DNA of 64,000 nt, taken from NCBI RefSeq assembly GCF_000374545.1, contig NZ_KB894600.1, positions 1 through 64,000 on the forward strand, read 5' to 3'. A program made the position numbers and the translations under genes. Position 1 is the first letter of the stretch, and the number at the start of each line of letters is the position of its first letter. The stretch comes from Anaeromusa acidaminophila DSM 3853. Lineage in GTDB: Bacteria > Bacillota > Negativicutes > Anaeromusales > Anaeromusaceae. Under the pieces are notes generated by a model, which did no database searches, had not been told where the DNA came from, and saw only the letters and a list, made by a program, of their open reading frames with translations. Positions 24,371 to 32,020 of this stretch are shown piece by piece.

Positions 24371-24393
24371 GCAATTAGAGATAATCATTATCA
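24347..24393 (+). promoter_or_regulatory. Two Fur boxes over the microprotein promoter
   Basis: AGATAATCATTATCA (24379-24393) matches the 7-1-7 Fur box TGATAATnATTATCA at every position except the first. A weaker copy, AAATAATAATTATCG (24347-24361), lies in the promoter spacer. The positions, one between -35 and -10 and one just past the start, are those of a repressor. Confidence 0.8.
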
Positions 24394-24427
24394 ATTACCT
24401 CTAATCCAATCAAAGGAAGTGTTTTTT

Positions 24428-24541
24428 ATGAAAACCTTATTCGATAAATTGTTTGCTCACAAAGAAGAAGTGCGTTTGTGCAGCGCTAAAAACATCCTCG
24501 ATTGCCCAGAATATTGGACCAATTTGGCAACAACCAGCTAA
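24428..24541 (+). CDS. Fur-controlled 37-residue microprotein
   Basis: Not recognised in any named family. A 37-codon frame starts with ATG at 24428, with AAAGGAAG seven bases upstream, and ends TAA at 24541. The product begins MKTLFDKLFAHKEEV, has two Cys eight apart (LCSAKNILDC) and ends with a Trp-containing tail; it is hydrophilic and likely helical. It has a private promoter, two Fur boxes and a private terminator, so it is a self-contained iron-responsive unit of about 230 nt. It may be a small protein like the Fur-regulated Fbp peptides of Bacillus, a dual-function RNA, or both. Confidence 0.75.
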   Translation: MKTLFDKLFAHKEEVRLCSAKNILDCPEYWTNLATTS

Positions 24542-24560
24542 GAGCTTCTTCTAACACGAA

Positions 24561-24606
24561 AGCGGCGGTAATTCTTGATTACTCAAGAATTACCGCCGCT
24601 CTTTTA
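24561..24606. terminator. Terminator of the microprotein unit, likely bidirectional
   Basis: An 18-bp perfect stem (24561-24578 with 24583-24600) with a 4-base loop, followed by CTTTTAT. The convergent ECF gene ends at 24646. Confidence 0.88.
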
Positions 24607-24645
24607 TATACCCAAAATCCTCTGCATTCCGTTCCCCGCAGGCGA

Positions 24646-25179
24646 TTACCGACGGCTTCCCGCCCACGAAAGAGCCACTGCATGTTTTTTCAATCTCTGC
24701 ACCACAGGCAGCACAATCCCTGCAGCCAGGCCAATTTGCACCAAATTGCCGGGCACCGAAACCAGCGGCGCAATCCAGTTGCCGTAAATAATTCCCTCTG
24801 CACCGTAATAGCCGACGATCTTAATGGTGCAAGCCGCAAGCAGCGCCAGCACATAGGCCATAAAGGACTGGTTTTTTTCGCAAATAGCACCGACGGTATA
24901 TCCCATAAGGCCTACAATAACCAACGTAAAGGGCGCCCATAAAAACCAGCCGCCAACTACGTCAAACAAAGCCATTCCCAGACCGCCCGCCAAAGCCCCC
25001 AGCCAGCGGCCATAGAGGATCGCAATGATAAAGAGCGGCACATTTCCCAAGTGGATCAAGCCGCCATTGGCTGCAATGGGCAGCCTCACATTAACAAACA
25101 CGGTGCACGCAAAGACAAGCGCAATGCCTAATGCCGCATACACCAAATACTTGGTTTGTTTTAAAGAATGCTGTTCCAT
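24646..25179 (-). CDS. ECF transporter S component, probable vitamin B6 carrier
   Basis: A 177-residue integral membrane protein with five to six hydrophobic helices, typical for the substrate-capture S component of energy-coupling factor importers. The start segment KYLVYAALGIALVFACTVFVN and the loop NGGLIHLGNVP fit the family. It lies 24 bases downstream of a pyridoxine-kinase-like gene and opposite a MocR regulator, the setting in which pyridoxine S components are found. It needs the shared EcfA/A'/T module from elsewhere in the genome. Hydroxymethylpyrimidine would be the other candidate because the kinase is ThiD-like; B6 is favoured by the regulator. Confidence 0.8.
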   Translation of the reverse strand: MEQHSLKQTKYLVYAALGIALVFACTVFVNVRLPIAANGGLIHLGNVPLFIIAILYGRWLGALAGGLGMALFDVVGGWFLWAPFTLVIVGLMGYTVGAICEKNQSFMAYVLALLAACTIKIVGYYGAEGIIYGNWIAPLVSVPGNLVQIGLAAGIVLPVVQRLKKHAVALSWAGSRR

Positions 25180-25203
25180 ATTTCTTTTTCCACCCTTTCC
25201 CGC

Positions 25204-26016
25204 TTAGGCCTCCGCCAAGCGATGTGCTGCATGATAGGTCGGTCCCACATATGAATTGATGGGAAAACCATGTTGGATGGCTTGGGTGACGAAATTTTTA
25301 GCTTTGCCTACCGCTTCCGGCACCGCTAACCCTTGAGCCAAGCCGGCCGTAATCGAAGCAGCATAGGTGCAGCCTGCGCCATGAGTATAGGTGGTATTGA
25401 TCTTCGGTGTTTCAAAGACGGTAAAGTCCTTGCCGTCGTACAAAATATCAATGGCATTGTCAGTGCCCAGCTTGGAGCCGCCTTTAATCAAAACATATTG
25501 GGGGCCCAACGCATGAATTTTAATGGCTGCTTCCTTCATCGTCTCCACAGACTGAATACGCACGCCGCTCAATTGACTGGCTTCAAATACATTCGGCGTA
25601 ATCACCGTAGCCTTCGGGGCCAGCATCTGGCTAATGGCTACAGCTGCTTCCGGATGCAGCACTTCATCGGTTCCTTTGCAAATCATCACCGGGTCAATGA
25701 CAACATTTTTCACCGCATACTCATCCAACTTACGAGCTACCAAGGAAATAATTTCAACCGTTCCCAGCATGCCGGTCTTCATGGCGTCTACGCCAATACC
25801 GCCAAGAACCGTATCAATCTGCGCTTCCAATGTCTCCAACGACAAGGGATACACATCATGAGCCCAATTGTTTTTAGGATCTTGGGCCACAAGAACCGTA
25901 ATGGCGGTCATACCATACACGCCATACTCCTGAAAGGTTTTGATATCCGCCTGCAATCCGGCGCCGCCGCTTGTATCGGAACCGGCTATCGTAAGTGCTT
26001 TCGCTGGTGCTTTCAT
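25204..26016 (-). CDS. pdxK: Pyridoxine/HMP kinase (ThiD-like PdxK)
   Basis: A 270-residue ribokinase-fold kinase. It starts TIAGSDTSGGAG (ThiD/PdxK signature, about residues 9-20) and has the catalytic region HGAGCTYAASI with the anion hole and a reactive Cys near residue 212. In Bacillus-type bacteria this ThiD-like form phosphorylates pyridoxine or pyridoxal, while true ThiD acts on hydroxymethylpyrimidine. Neighbours favour vitamin B6: an ECF S component downstream and a divergent MocR (PdxR-type) regulator 130 bases upstream. GGAGG precedes the ATG. The residual uncertainty is substrate choice. Confidence 0.83.
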   Translation of the reverse strand: MKAPAKALTIAGSDTSGGAGLQADIKTFQEYGVYGMTAITVLVAQDPKNNWAHDVYPLSLETLEAQIDTVLGGIGVDAMKTGMLGTVEIISLVARKLDEYAVKNVVIDPVMICKGTDEVLHPEAAVAISQMLAPKATVITPNVFEASQLSGVRIQSVETMKEAAIKIHALGPQYVLIKGGSKLGTDNAIDILYDGKDFTVFETPKINTTYTHGAGCTYAASITAGLAQGLAVPEAVGKAKNFVTQAIQHGFPINSYVGPTYHAAHRLAEA

Positions 26017-26146
26017 TTAAAATTCCTCCTGCCAAACTACTTTAACGTTTTTTCTTATTTTTTTATAAAAACCTGGTTGTATTATAAAGCAAATCTGCTA
26101 CCATTAAAATATACAGAATCTATATTTAAAATAAGTACAGATAGGA

Positions 26147-27556
26147 ATGAAAAGGACCATGTCTAAACTGATACTGCTTGACCACGAAAGCAAAGAGCCT
26201 CTTTACATGCAGCTTTATCGCTATTTCCGCACGGAAATCGAGCAAAACAATTTAAAGGAAAATCAAAAAATCCCTTCCATCCGCTTTTTGGCGGATAGTT
26301 TATCGGTCAGCAAAATCACCGTAGAAAAAGCCTACCAGCAATTGCTCTGCGAAGGATATATCACCAGCGGCAATCGTACGCGTTATGCAGTCAACCGCTT
26401 TGTAGAAAACGCTTGGCCTTCTCCTGCGCCGCAAAATGCCATTCCCAAAGAACAATCCTCGCAGGAATTGACGTTTAAATACGATCTGGCCAGTGGTGAA
26501 ATGGATGCGGACGGCTTTGATTTCTCTCTTTGGAAGAGGTATATCAATAAAGCCTTCTTAGATCCAAGCCGTCTCATGCGCTACGGCGACCTCCAAGGCG
26601 AAATAGAGCTGCGCAAGGAGATTGTCAACTACATCCGTTCACGAGGTGTTAATTGCCATTACGGCCAAGTCATTGTCGGGCCTGGCGTACAAAGCCTGTT
26701 GAATATTTTGGCCAGCATGCTGAAACCAGAGCATGACGGCATTGCCTTTGAAGAACCAGGCTTTAAAATGGGTCGCCGCACCTGGGAAGACCGGGGCTTT
26801 CAAATTATCCCGGTGCGCCTAAAAAAAGAAGGCATCGATACGGACGAGCTGGCTCGCAGCGGCGCTCGCCTTGTGTATGTGACGCCTTCGCATCAGTTCC
26901 CGACCGGTTATATTATGCCGATCGGCGAACGGACGCAGCTTTTAAACTGGGCCCGACAAACAGGCTCTACGGTTATTGAAGACGATTATGACAGTGAGTT
27001 TCGCTATTTCGGCCGTCCCCTCCCCGCCTTAAAAGGGTTGGATACGGAAGGCTCCGTCATTTATATGGGCTCCTTTTCCAAGGTCATTCCCCCGTCCATC
27101 CGTATTAGCTATATGGTGCTGCCGGAACAGTTGCTGAAAAGCTACCGGGAACGCGCTTCCTTGTACAACCAAACAACATCCGCCCTAGAGCAGTTGGCTC
27201 TAGCCCGTTATATGGCCGATGGCCACCTGGAACGGCAAATCCGCCGCCTCCGCAAACTCTACAATGAAAAGCACGCTCTCTTTCTGGAAAGCATCCGGAC
27301 CATCTTAGGCCAGCAGGTAGCTATTAACGAAACCGAGTCCGGCCTCCATCTCGTTTTAACGGTAAAATCCTCGTTGACGCCAAAAGAATTATACGCACGG
27401 GCATTAGCGAAAGGCTGCCGCATCGCGCTTTTGCAGGATTACTATCTGGGAGAAGCTCCAACCTCTCCATCCCAAGTCATCCTTTATTTTTCTAAAATCC
27501 CGGCGGAAGAAATGAAAACAGCCATTCAGCTGTTAAAAGAAGCTTGGTTTGAGTAA
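26147..27556 (+). CDS. MocR/GntR-type PLP-dependent regulator (PdxR-like)
   Basis: A 469-residue fusion of an N-terminal GntR winged helix (about residues 15-85, recognition around SVSKITVEKAYQQL) and a class I aminotransferase-like domain. The PLP Lys lies in YMGSFSKVIPPS (about residue 310), with the upstream EDDYDSEF motif. MocR proteins bind PLP and control B6 genes (PdxR), GABA use (GabR) or others. Being divergent from pdxK and an ECF component, it is best read as PdxR, sensing PLP and switching B6 salvage. Starts at 26147 or 26159 are both possible; neither has an ideal ribosome site. The intergenic region has ATACAGA and GTACAGA repeats about 25 bases apart that may be its site. Confidence 0.85.
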   Translation: MKRTMSKLILLDHESKEPLYMQLYRYFRTEIEQNNLKENQKIPSIRFLADSLSVSKITVEKAYQQLLCEGYITSGNRTRYAVNRFVENAWPSPAPQNAIPKEQSSQELTFKYDLASGEMDADGFDFSLWKRYINKAFLDPSRLMRYGDLQGEIELRKEIVNYIRSRGVNCHYGQVIVGPGVQSLLNILASMLKPEHDGIAFEEPGFKMGRRTWEDRGFQIIPVRLKKEGIDTDELARSGARLVYVTPSHQFPTGYIMPIGERTQLLNWARQTGSTVIEDDYDSEFRYFGRPLPALKGLDTEGSVIYMGSFSKVIPPSIRISYMVLPEQLLKSYRERASLYNQTTSALEQLALARYMADGHLERQIRRLRKLYNEKHALFLESIRTILGQQVAINETESGLHLVLTVKSSLTPKELYARALAKGCRIALLQDYYLGEAPTSPSQVILYFSKIPAEEMKTAIQLLKEAWFE

Positions 27557-27639
27557 AACCGTCGGATTCGCCAAGCCGCTAATCTAACATTTTTAAAATC
27601 CCGCATCCACTGGTTATTTAGCGTCTGGAGGTAAACACA

Positions 27640-28269
27640 ATGAACGAGAGTAACAACTATTGGAATCAATTATATGAATCCCGAAATAATCAAAAACCAG
27701 TTTATGATTTATGGCTGGACAAATATGCAGCCATTTTATCGACCTCGAACTCTATTCCTATTATTGATTTGGGATGCGGATCTGGAAATAATACATTGTA
27801 CTTGCAGGAAAGAAACTACAAAGTAATTTCATGCGATTTTTCAAAGGAAGCATTAAAAAAGCTAGATTTTTTTATAGACAAACCTGACACAAGACTGTTT
27901 GACATGAAGGAAGGCTTACCTTTTGAAGATCAAAGCGCCAAAATAGTTATTGCCGATCTTTCACTGCATTATTTTCGTTGGCTCGAAACCGTAGCCATTG
28001 TTGCTGAGATTCAGCGGGTTCTTATGAAAGATGGTTTTTTACTACTGCGAGTTAACTCAGTAAAAGACACGAACTATGGAGCCGGTCAGGGAACTCTTGT
28101 CGAAGAAAATTATTATTGTAAGCAAGGCCGGTTCAAGCGATTCTTCAACAAAGCACAATTAGACGACCTTTTTCAAAACTGGGAATTTCACTATAGTAGT
28201 GAATATGAAATGGCCCGGTATGAAAACACGAAAGTTCTTTGGGAATTGGCCTTGAAAAAGCACCTTTGA
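27640..28269 (+). CDS. Class I SAM-dependent methyltransferase (AT-rich, probably acquired)
   Basis: A 209-residue cytoplasmic methyltransferase. Motif I is IIDLGCGSGN (about residues 41-50), followed by the acidic ISCDFSKEAL (about 65-74) and the LSLHYF motif IV (about 110). The size and motifs resemble TehB-like or other small-molecule methyltransferases; the acceptor is unknown. The gene is visibly more AT-rich and uses more A/T-ending codons than its neighbours, which suggests horizontal transfer. It has its own ribosome site (CTGGAGG) and ends at a bidirectional terminator, with no clear operon partner. Confidence 0.78.
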   Translation: MNESNNYWNQLYESRNNQKPVYDLWLDKYAAILSTSNSIPIIDLGCGSGNNTLYLQERNYKVISCDFSKEALKKLDFFIDKPDTRLFDMKEGLPFEDQSAKIVIADLSLHYFRWLETVAIVAEIQRVLMKDGFLLLRVNSVKDTNYGAGQGTLVEENYYCKQGRFKRFFNKAQLDDLFQNWEFHYSSEYEMARYENTKVLWELALKKHL

Positions 28270-28286
28270 AACTTGCGCAATACAAA

Positions 28287-28322
28287 AGCCTCCGCCCTGC
28301 AAGCGTTCGCAGGACGGAGGCT
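28287..28322. terminator. Bidirectional terminator
   Basis: Arms 28287-28300 and 28309-28322 pair with one C/A mismatch across an 8-base loop, between the convergent methyltransferase and nitroreductase genes. Confidence 0.75.
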
Positions 28323-28342
28323 CATTAATGCCTGACAGAAAT

Positions 28343-28855
28343 TCAGTTTTTATAGCTTTCATAGCGAATGCGGTTTGCTTCGAAACGGTCTACAAACTGA
28401 TTTTCCGCCGAATACCCCAGCGCCAGCATAGCAAAGGGCGTAACTCCCGTAGGCAGTTGAAACAATTCGGTAATGTATTTCATCCGGTCTTCTTCCGGCG
28501 CAACTCCCATCCATACCGCTCCCAGGCCATTTTCGACGGCGGCTAACAATAGATTTTGCGTGGCCGCCGCCAAATCCTGCTGCCAATACTGCGGAAATTT
28601 CAACCCGGCTTCGTTTGCCAAGACAATAATGCCTAACGGCGCTTCTTGCATGGGCGATGCATACGGATGAGCCTTCGCCAATTTAGCCAGAGTATCTTTG
28701 TTTTCCACTACAATAAACTCCCATGGCCGCTGATTCGCTGCTGACGGAGCCTGCATCGCCGCCCTCAGCAACCGCTCTATCGTTTCTTTTTCCACCAATC
28801 TAGCTTCATAACGACGAATGCTCCGGCGTTTTTGAATCGCTTCATAGGTATTCAT
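28343..28855 (-). CDS. Nitroreductase-family FMN oxidoreductase
   Basis: A 170-residue nitroreductase. The N-terminal RRSIRRYEARLV and APSAANQRPWEFIVV segments bind FMN phosphate, and the C-terminal GYSAENQ region completes the fold. Enzymes of this group reduce nitro compounds or quinones with NAD(P)H and often protect from electrophiles. It is divergently arranged from an HxlR regulator, and a 43-bp element in between recurs at another oxidoreductase operon at 34624. Its promoter is on the minus strand with TATAAT 21 bases past the operator edge. It is shorter than NfsA/NfsB, matching small Clostridium-type enzymes. Confidence 0.87.
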   Translation of the reverse strand: MNTYEAIQKRRSIRRYEARLVEKETIERLLRAAMQAPSAANQRPWEFIVVENKDTLAKLAKAHPYASPMQEAPLGIIVLANEAGLKFPQYWQQDLAAATQNLLLAAVENGLGAVWMGVAPEEDRMKYITELFQLPTGVTPFAMLALGYSAENQFVDRFEANRIRYESYKN

Positions 28856-28916
28856 AATTCCACCATCCTTTTCAGGCTTGTTTAGGTTAATTATATCTGC
28901 TATTCTTTATTCATGT

Positions 28917-28959
28917 AAGTATGCACTTTATCGGAAGATACTATACGCAGAGAAAGTAA
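28917..28959. promoter_or_regulatory. Operator copy 1 (HxlR candidate site), nitroreductase/HxlR spacer
   Basis: A 43-bp element with three conserved blocks: AAGTATGCACTTT, GGAAGATACTATA and GAAAGTAA. It is 37/43 identical to 34624-34666. It contains AAGT-N4-ACTT and TACT-N12-AGTA dyads, in the style of YodB/HxlR sites. On the minus strand its end (GCATACTT) is followed after exactly 21 bases by TATAAT, the probable -10 of the nitroreductase gene. Confidence 0.8.
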
Positions 28960-28979
28960 CTATTCAAAGGAGAGTATAT

Positions 28980-29330
28980 ATGAAAGAAAAGAAAGGCGAC
29001 CTCAATCTTGATTGCCCAGTAGCCTATACACTATCGGTACTCGGAGGCAAGTGGAAATGGTTGATCATCTACATTCTAGCGGAAGAAACGATTCTCCGTT
29101 ACGGAGAACTAAAAAGAAAATTACCAGGTATTACACATAAAATGCTAAGCCAACAACTCAAGGAATTAGAAGCGGAAGAATTGCTTTATCGCAAAGAATA
29201 CCAGCAAATCCCGCCCAAAGTAGAATACTCACTGACAACACGCGCCCAAACGCTGCTGCCCATTCTAAAACTAATGTGCGAATGGGGTGCGGCCAATCAA
29301 CCAAACACAACTTCCGCCTGTGCTTTATAA
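28980..29330 (+). CDS. HxlR-family redox/electrophile-type regulator
   Basis: A 116-residue winged-helix regulator of the HxlR family. It starts at 28980 (AAAGGAG upstream); the ORF extends further 5' but through the operator. The family signature LSVLGGKWKW (about 20-29) and LPGITHKMLSQQLKELEAEEL (recognition helix) are clear. A conserved Cys near residue 12 (DCPVAYTL) corresponds to the redox Cys of YodB-type members, and a further Cys lies at the C-terminus (ACAL). YodB and CatR sense quinones and diamide by oxidation of such Cys. It is divergent from a nitroreductase and probably controls that gene and the tautomerase-flavodoxin operon. Confidence 0.9.
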   Translation: MKEKKGDLNLDCPVAYTLSVLGGKWKWLIIYILAEETILRYGELKRKLPGITHKMLSQQLKELEAEELLYRKEYQQIPPKVEYSLTTRAQTLLPILKLMCEWGAANQPNTTSACAL

Positions 29331-29459
29331 AAACGGAGACACTACTAAAAGATGCTAGCAACCTATTTTTCAAGGTTACTAGCATCTTCTTTATTTATCA
29401 TATATCTAGTTAGCAGCTAGCGCTTTAGGTTCCTTAAACCCTTCCCTCCCAAACTTCTT

Positions 29460-30659
29460 TTAAAAGCGAGCAGTTTCAAAGGTTCCCCATACAAGAGGCT
29501 TTCCATTTTGCACCATCTGGCAGCCTTGAGCCCAAACGTCCTGCAAAACAAAATTGGTATCGACTACCGTGAAATCAGCGTCTAATCCGGAAGAAACGCA
29601 GCCCTTGTTGGCTAGCTTTAAGACTCGCGCAACATTGCTGGTAACAACCTGGATCGCCTTTTCAACAGCAATACCCTCGACATTAACCATATCCGCCACT
29701 TCCGCAAGCAAACTTTTTTGGTTGGCTACGCCAACACCAACGGTATTTCCCTTCTCGTCAAAAATTGGCATACTGCCATTTCCGTCAGAGCTCATTGTCA
29801 GTTGCGCAAGCGGCACCCCGACTTCCAAAGCCCTGCGAACAGCAGTGCTTGGTTTGACGGCTTTAGAAGAACCCGCAGCAGGACTGACGCCGGAAGTAAT
29901 ATCAATAATGCCTCCAGCCAATCCCCAGCGCAGACTTTCCGAGAACAGCGCTTCATTGCGATTTAAATGGGTTGGCAAAAACTGCCCCTTGGGAATTTCA
30001 CCGTTTTGCGTAACAGCGAATAACGCATCCAATTTATCACTGCCGTCACCAAGATGCATATCAACAATACCCGCTTTACCGCTAAGCATGCCGCCAACAC
30101 GCGCCTCGGCAGCCAATTTCTGATACTCTCGAATCGACGGCTGCGCTGAGCGATGATCCGACATGGCGATTTCGCCAGCGCCAATAATTTTATCAATAAT
30201 AACAATATCACTGCGCACACTGCCGGTAATGGTTGGAGTGGGCAGTTCGTATGCGCCGGTATAAATATATGTGCTTATTCCTTCGGCCTCAAGACCGCGC
30301 GCTTTGGCTAAAAGGCTTGCCACGTGCCGAGTGGTGCCGTCCGTTCCCAGACAGCCTACTACCGTTGTTACACCCGAGGTGGTTATACTAGATAGCAGAA
30401 CTTCCGGTGTCCGGGTAGCATAGCCCCCTTCGCCGCCACCGCCAATCAAATGTACATGGCTGTCAATAAAACCAGGAAATAAGCATTTACCATCTAGCTG
30501 TATTTCTTGGCAATCATAACCCACAGGCACTGAGAGATTTTTCCCAATGGCCGCTATTGTTTTCCCCGCAATAAGGATATCCTGAACACCCAAAGGCTCT
30601 GGCGCAAAAACTTTGGCTCCGCGCAACAACGAAAAGAATGGGTTTTTCATAGCAAACAT
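29460..30659 (-). CDS. iadA: Isoaspartyl dipeptidase
   Basis: A 399-residue amidohydrolase that splits beta-aspartyl dipeptides left from protein ageing, releasing aspartate. The zinc motif HVHLIGGGGEGG (about 68-79) is the hallmark of IadA, followed by the residues TGAYELPTPT and HLNRNEALF, and SSDGNGSMP with the catalytic Asp. The neighbours YjiG and YjiH are those of E. coli iadA, and gene order is the same here on one strand (yjiH, yjiG, iadA). A start at M4 (30650) has better ribosome spacing than 30659. The operon is under a sigma-54 promoter at 31871. Confidence 0.93.
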   Translation of the reverse strand: MFAMKNPFFSLLRGAKVFAPEPLGVQDILIAGKTIAAIGKNLSVPVGYDCQEIQLDGKCLFPGFIDSHVHLIGGGGEGGYATRTPEVLLSSITTSGVTTVVGCLGTDGTTRHVASLLAKARGLEAEGISTYIYTGAYELPTPTITGSVRSDIVIIDKIIGAGEIAMSDHRSAQPSIREYQKLAAEARVGGMLSGKAGIVDMHLGDGSDKLDALFAVTQNGEIPKGQFLPTHLNRNEALFSESLRWGLAGGIIDITSGVSPAAGSSKAVKPSTAVRRALEVGVPLAQLTMSSDGNGSMPIFDEKGNTVGVGVANQKSLLAEVADMVNVEGIAVEKAIQVVTSNVARVLKLANKGCVSSGLDADFTVVDTNFVLQDVWAQGCQMVQNGKPLVWGTFETARF

Positions 30660-30678
30660 CCTCTCTCCTACTTGGAAA

Positions 30679-31164
30679 TTATAAAAAAAGCACGATCAAG
30701 CGCATAGCCCAGATCGAAAGAAGAGCATTAATAATACAAATGCCGATAATCGCAGCATAATGACGAGTATTGACTGCGGAAATACCTAAACAGCGTCCAA
30801 CGTTCTGTACCGGATTTCCCATCAAATAAATGCCGGGAACCAAAATGGTTACTTGGACCGGATCCAAAATACCATTGTTATAAAGGCTGGCAGCAACGCC
30901 TATGCCCCCGCCCATGCTCATAATGGATGTAATAATGACAGTAGCGGCTTCGCCTGGCAGACCCCACAACGCCATAATAGGCGCAAAAGAAATCCCGATA
31001 ATCTTGAGCAAACCAGTAACATCGAGAATACGAATAATGACAAAGGCCATGACAACGTTTGGTAGTAAGCTAGTAGTGCCAATAGTAAAACCACGCCGAG
31101 CACCTTCGACAAAAAGATCCAAAATGTTGGGTTTTATTTGTGGGCTTTGTTCGTTTGCAGACAT
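30679..31164 (-). CDS. yjiG: YjiG-type membrane protein (SpmB/nucleoside-recognition family)
   Basis: A 161-residue inner-membrane protein with about five hydrophobic helices. The ATG at 31164 has GGAGG eight bases upstream and avoids overlapping the yjiH stop; a longer frame begins at 31197. Residues LLPNVVMAFVIIRILD and SMGGGIGVAASLYNNG are typical of the SpmB/Gate family half. YjiG and YjiH together may form a transporter for dipeptides or their products, a role that remains unproved in E. coli also. The iadA gene follows 19 bases downstream. Confidence 0.85.
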   Translation of the reverse strand: MSANEQSPQIKPNILDLFVEGARRGFTIGTTSLLPNVVMAFVIIRILDVTGLLKIIGISFAPIMALWGLPGEAATVIITSIMSMGGGIGVAASLYNNGILDPVQVTILVPGIYLMGNPVQNVGRCLGISAVNTRHYAAIIGICIINALLSIWAMRLIVLFL

Positions 31165-31177
31165 AGCAAGTTCCTCC

Positions 31178-31825
31178 TTATGCAGATTTAGCAGCAAATG
31201 TTTTTAAATAAAGACGCATTAAATTCGCACCAATCACTTTAAACACCAGCATAACAATGATAGGAATCAGAATCGGTACCGTCATAAAAGCGAATACCGC
31301 CGCTCCCGATGAAAAATAGTTGGTAATAAACGCGCTTGCACTAGTTTGATACGCAATAATCACGGAGCGTTCGTCGTCGGTGATTTCACCGGCATCAACC
31401 AGTTCTTTAATCATCCCAGCTGCGGCATCTGTACTTTGCATGTTAGCAATATTAGCCAATGCACAAATTCCAGGCACGCCAAGAAGAGGCTTCAAGATTG
31501 GCGACATCAATTTCTGCGCGGCTCTGAGTCCCCCCAGACCATCTACAACATTGACAAGGCCAAGAGCCAAAATAACCGCTGGAATTAATTCCAAAGCAAA
31601 GAGAAAGCCGTCACGCGCACCGGTTCCGTTTGCACCTCGAAATGTAAAGCTTGACGAGGCTCCTTGAATTTTCCCAAAGCTTCCATTCAAAACATTAAAA
31701 TCAAGAACCTTCCAAGGGCCTTCACTTGAAGAAAAAATTCCGGAAAACAGCAAAATGGCAGCAAAAAATGCTACATAACCAATCCAGCCGACTTGAATCG
31801 TATTTGTTTGTTTTTTAGTTTCCAT
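31178..31825 (-). CDS. yjiH: YjiH-type membrane protein (SpmA/nucleoside-recognition family)
   Basis: A 215-residue protein with about six hydrophobic helices, the first gene of the yjiH-yjiG-iadA operon. The segment ANIANMQSTDAAAGMIKEL and the end-loop FITNYFSSGAAVF fit the nucleoside recognition (Gate) family. AGGAGGTATTT precedes the start. It is 35-40 bases downstream of the predicted sigma-54 start site. As in E. coli it probably forms a pair with YjiG. No binding protein or ATPase is present, so if it transports it does so by a secondary mechanism. Confidence 0.85.
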   Translation of the reverse strand: METKKQTNTIQVGWIGYVAFFAAILLFSGIFSSSEGPWKVLDFNVLNGSFGKIQGASSSFTFRGANGTGARDGFLFALELIPAVILALGLVNVVDGLGGLRAAQKLMSPILKPLLGVPGICALANIANMQSTDAAAGMIKELVDAGEITDDERSVIIAYQTSASAFITNYFSSGAAVFAFMTVPILIPIIVMLVFKVIGANLMRLYLKTFAAKSA

Positions 31826-31870
31826 AAATACCTCCTGTTATAGATGAACTTCGCGCGTTGTTATTATCTT

Positions 31871-31888
31871 AGCAAGGCCCGTGCCAAG
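31871..31888 (-). promoter_or_regulatory. Sigma-54 (-24/-12) promoter of yjiH-yjiG-iadA
   Basis: The minus strand reads CTTGGCACGGGCCTTGCT, an exact match to TTGGCACG-N4-TTGCT with GG and GC correctly ten bases apart. The predicted start near 31860 lies about 35 bases upstream of yjiH. A sigma-54 activator gene begins 130 bases away on the other strand. Confidence 0.92.
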
Positions 31889-31926
31889 TATTTTTTAAAA
31901 ATCGCCTCCAAAAAATGCCCAAAATA

Positions 31927-31946
31927 GGGATATTGAGAACTATCCT
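31927..31946. promoter_or_regulatory. Candidate enhancer site for the sigma-54 activator
   Basis: GGATA (31928-31932) and TATCC (31941-31945) form an inverted repeat with an 8-base spacer. Further GGATA/GGGATA copies occur at about 31960-31976. Location between the sigma-54 promoter and the activator gene fits an upstream activating sequence. Binding is inferred. Confidence 0.45.
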
Positions 31947-32020
31947 CCTCTTAAAAGAAGGATAAATCGGGATAAAAAGGGAATTTTAAAGGGAATATAA
32001 TTATTTAGGAGGAATTCCCT

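Noticed and set aside
25333-26166. 277-codon plus-strand frame opposite pdxK
   Set aside because: Runs antisense across a clear kinase and its promoter; the protein has no recognisable features.
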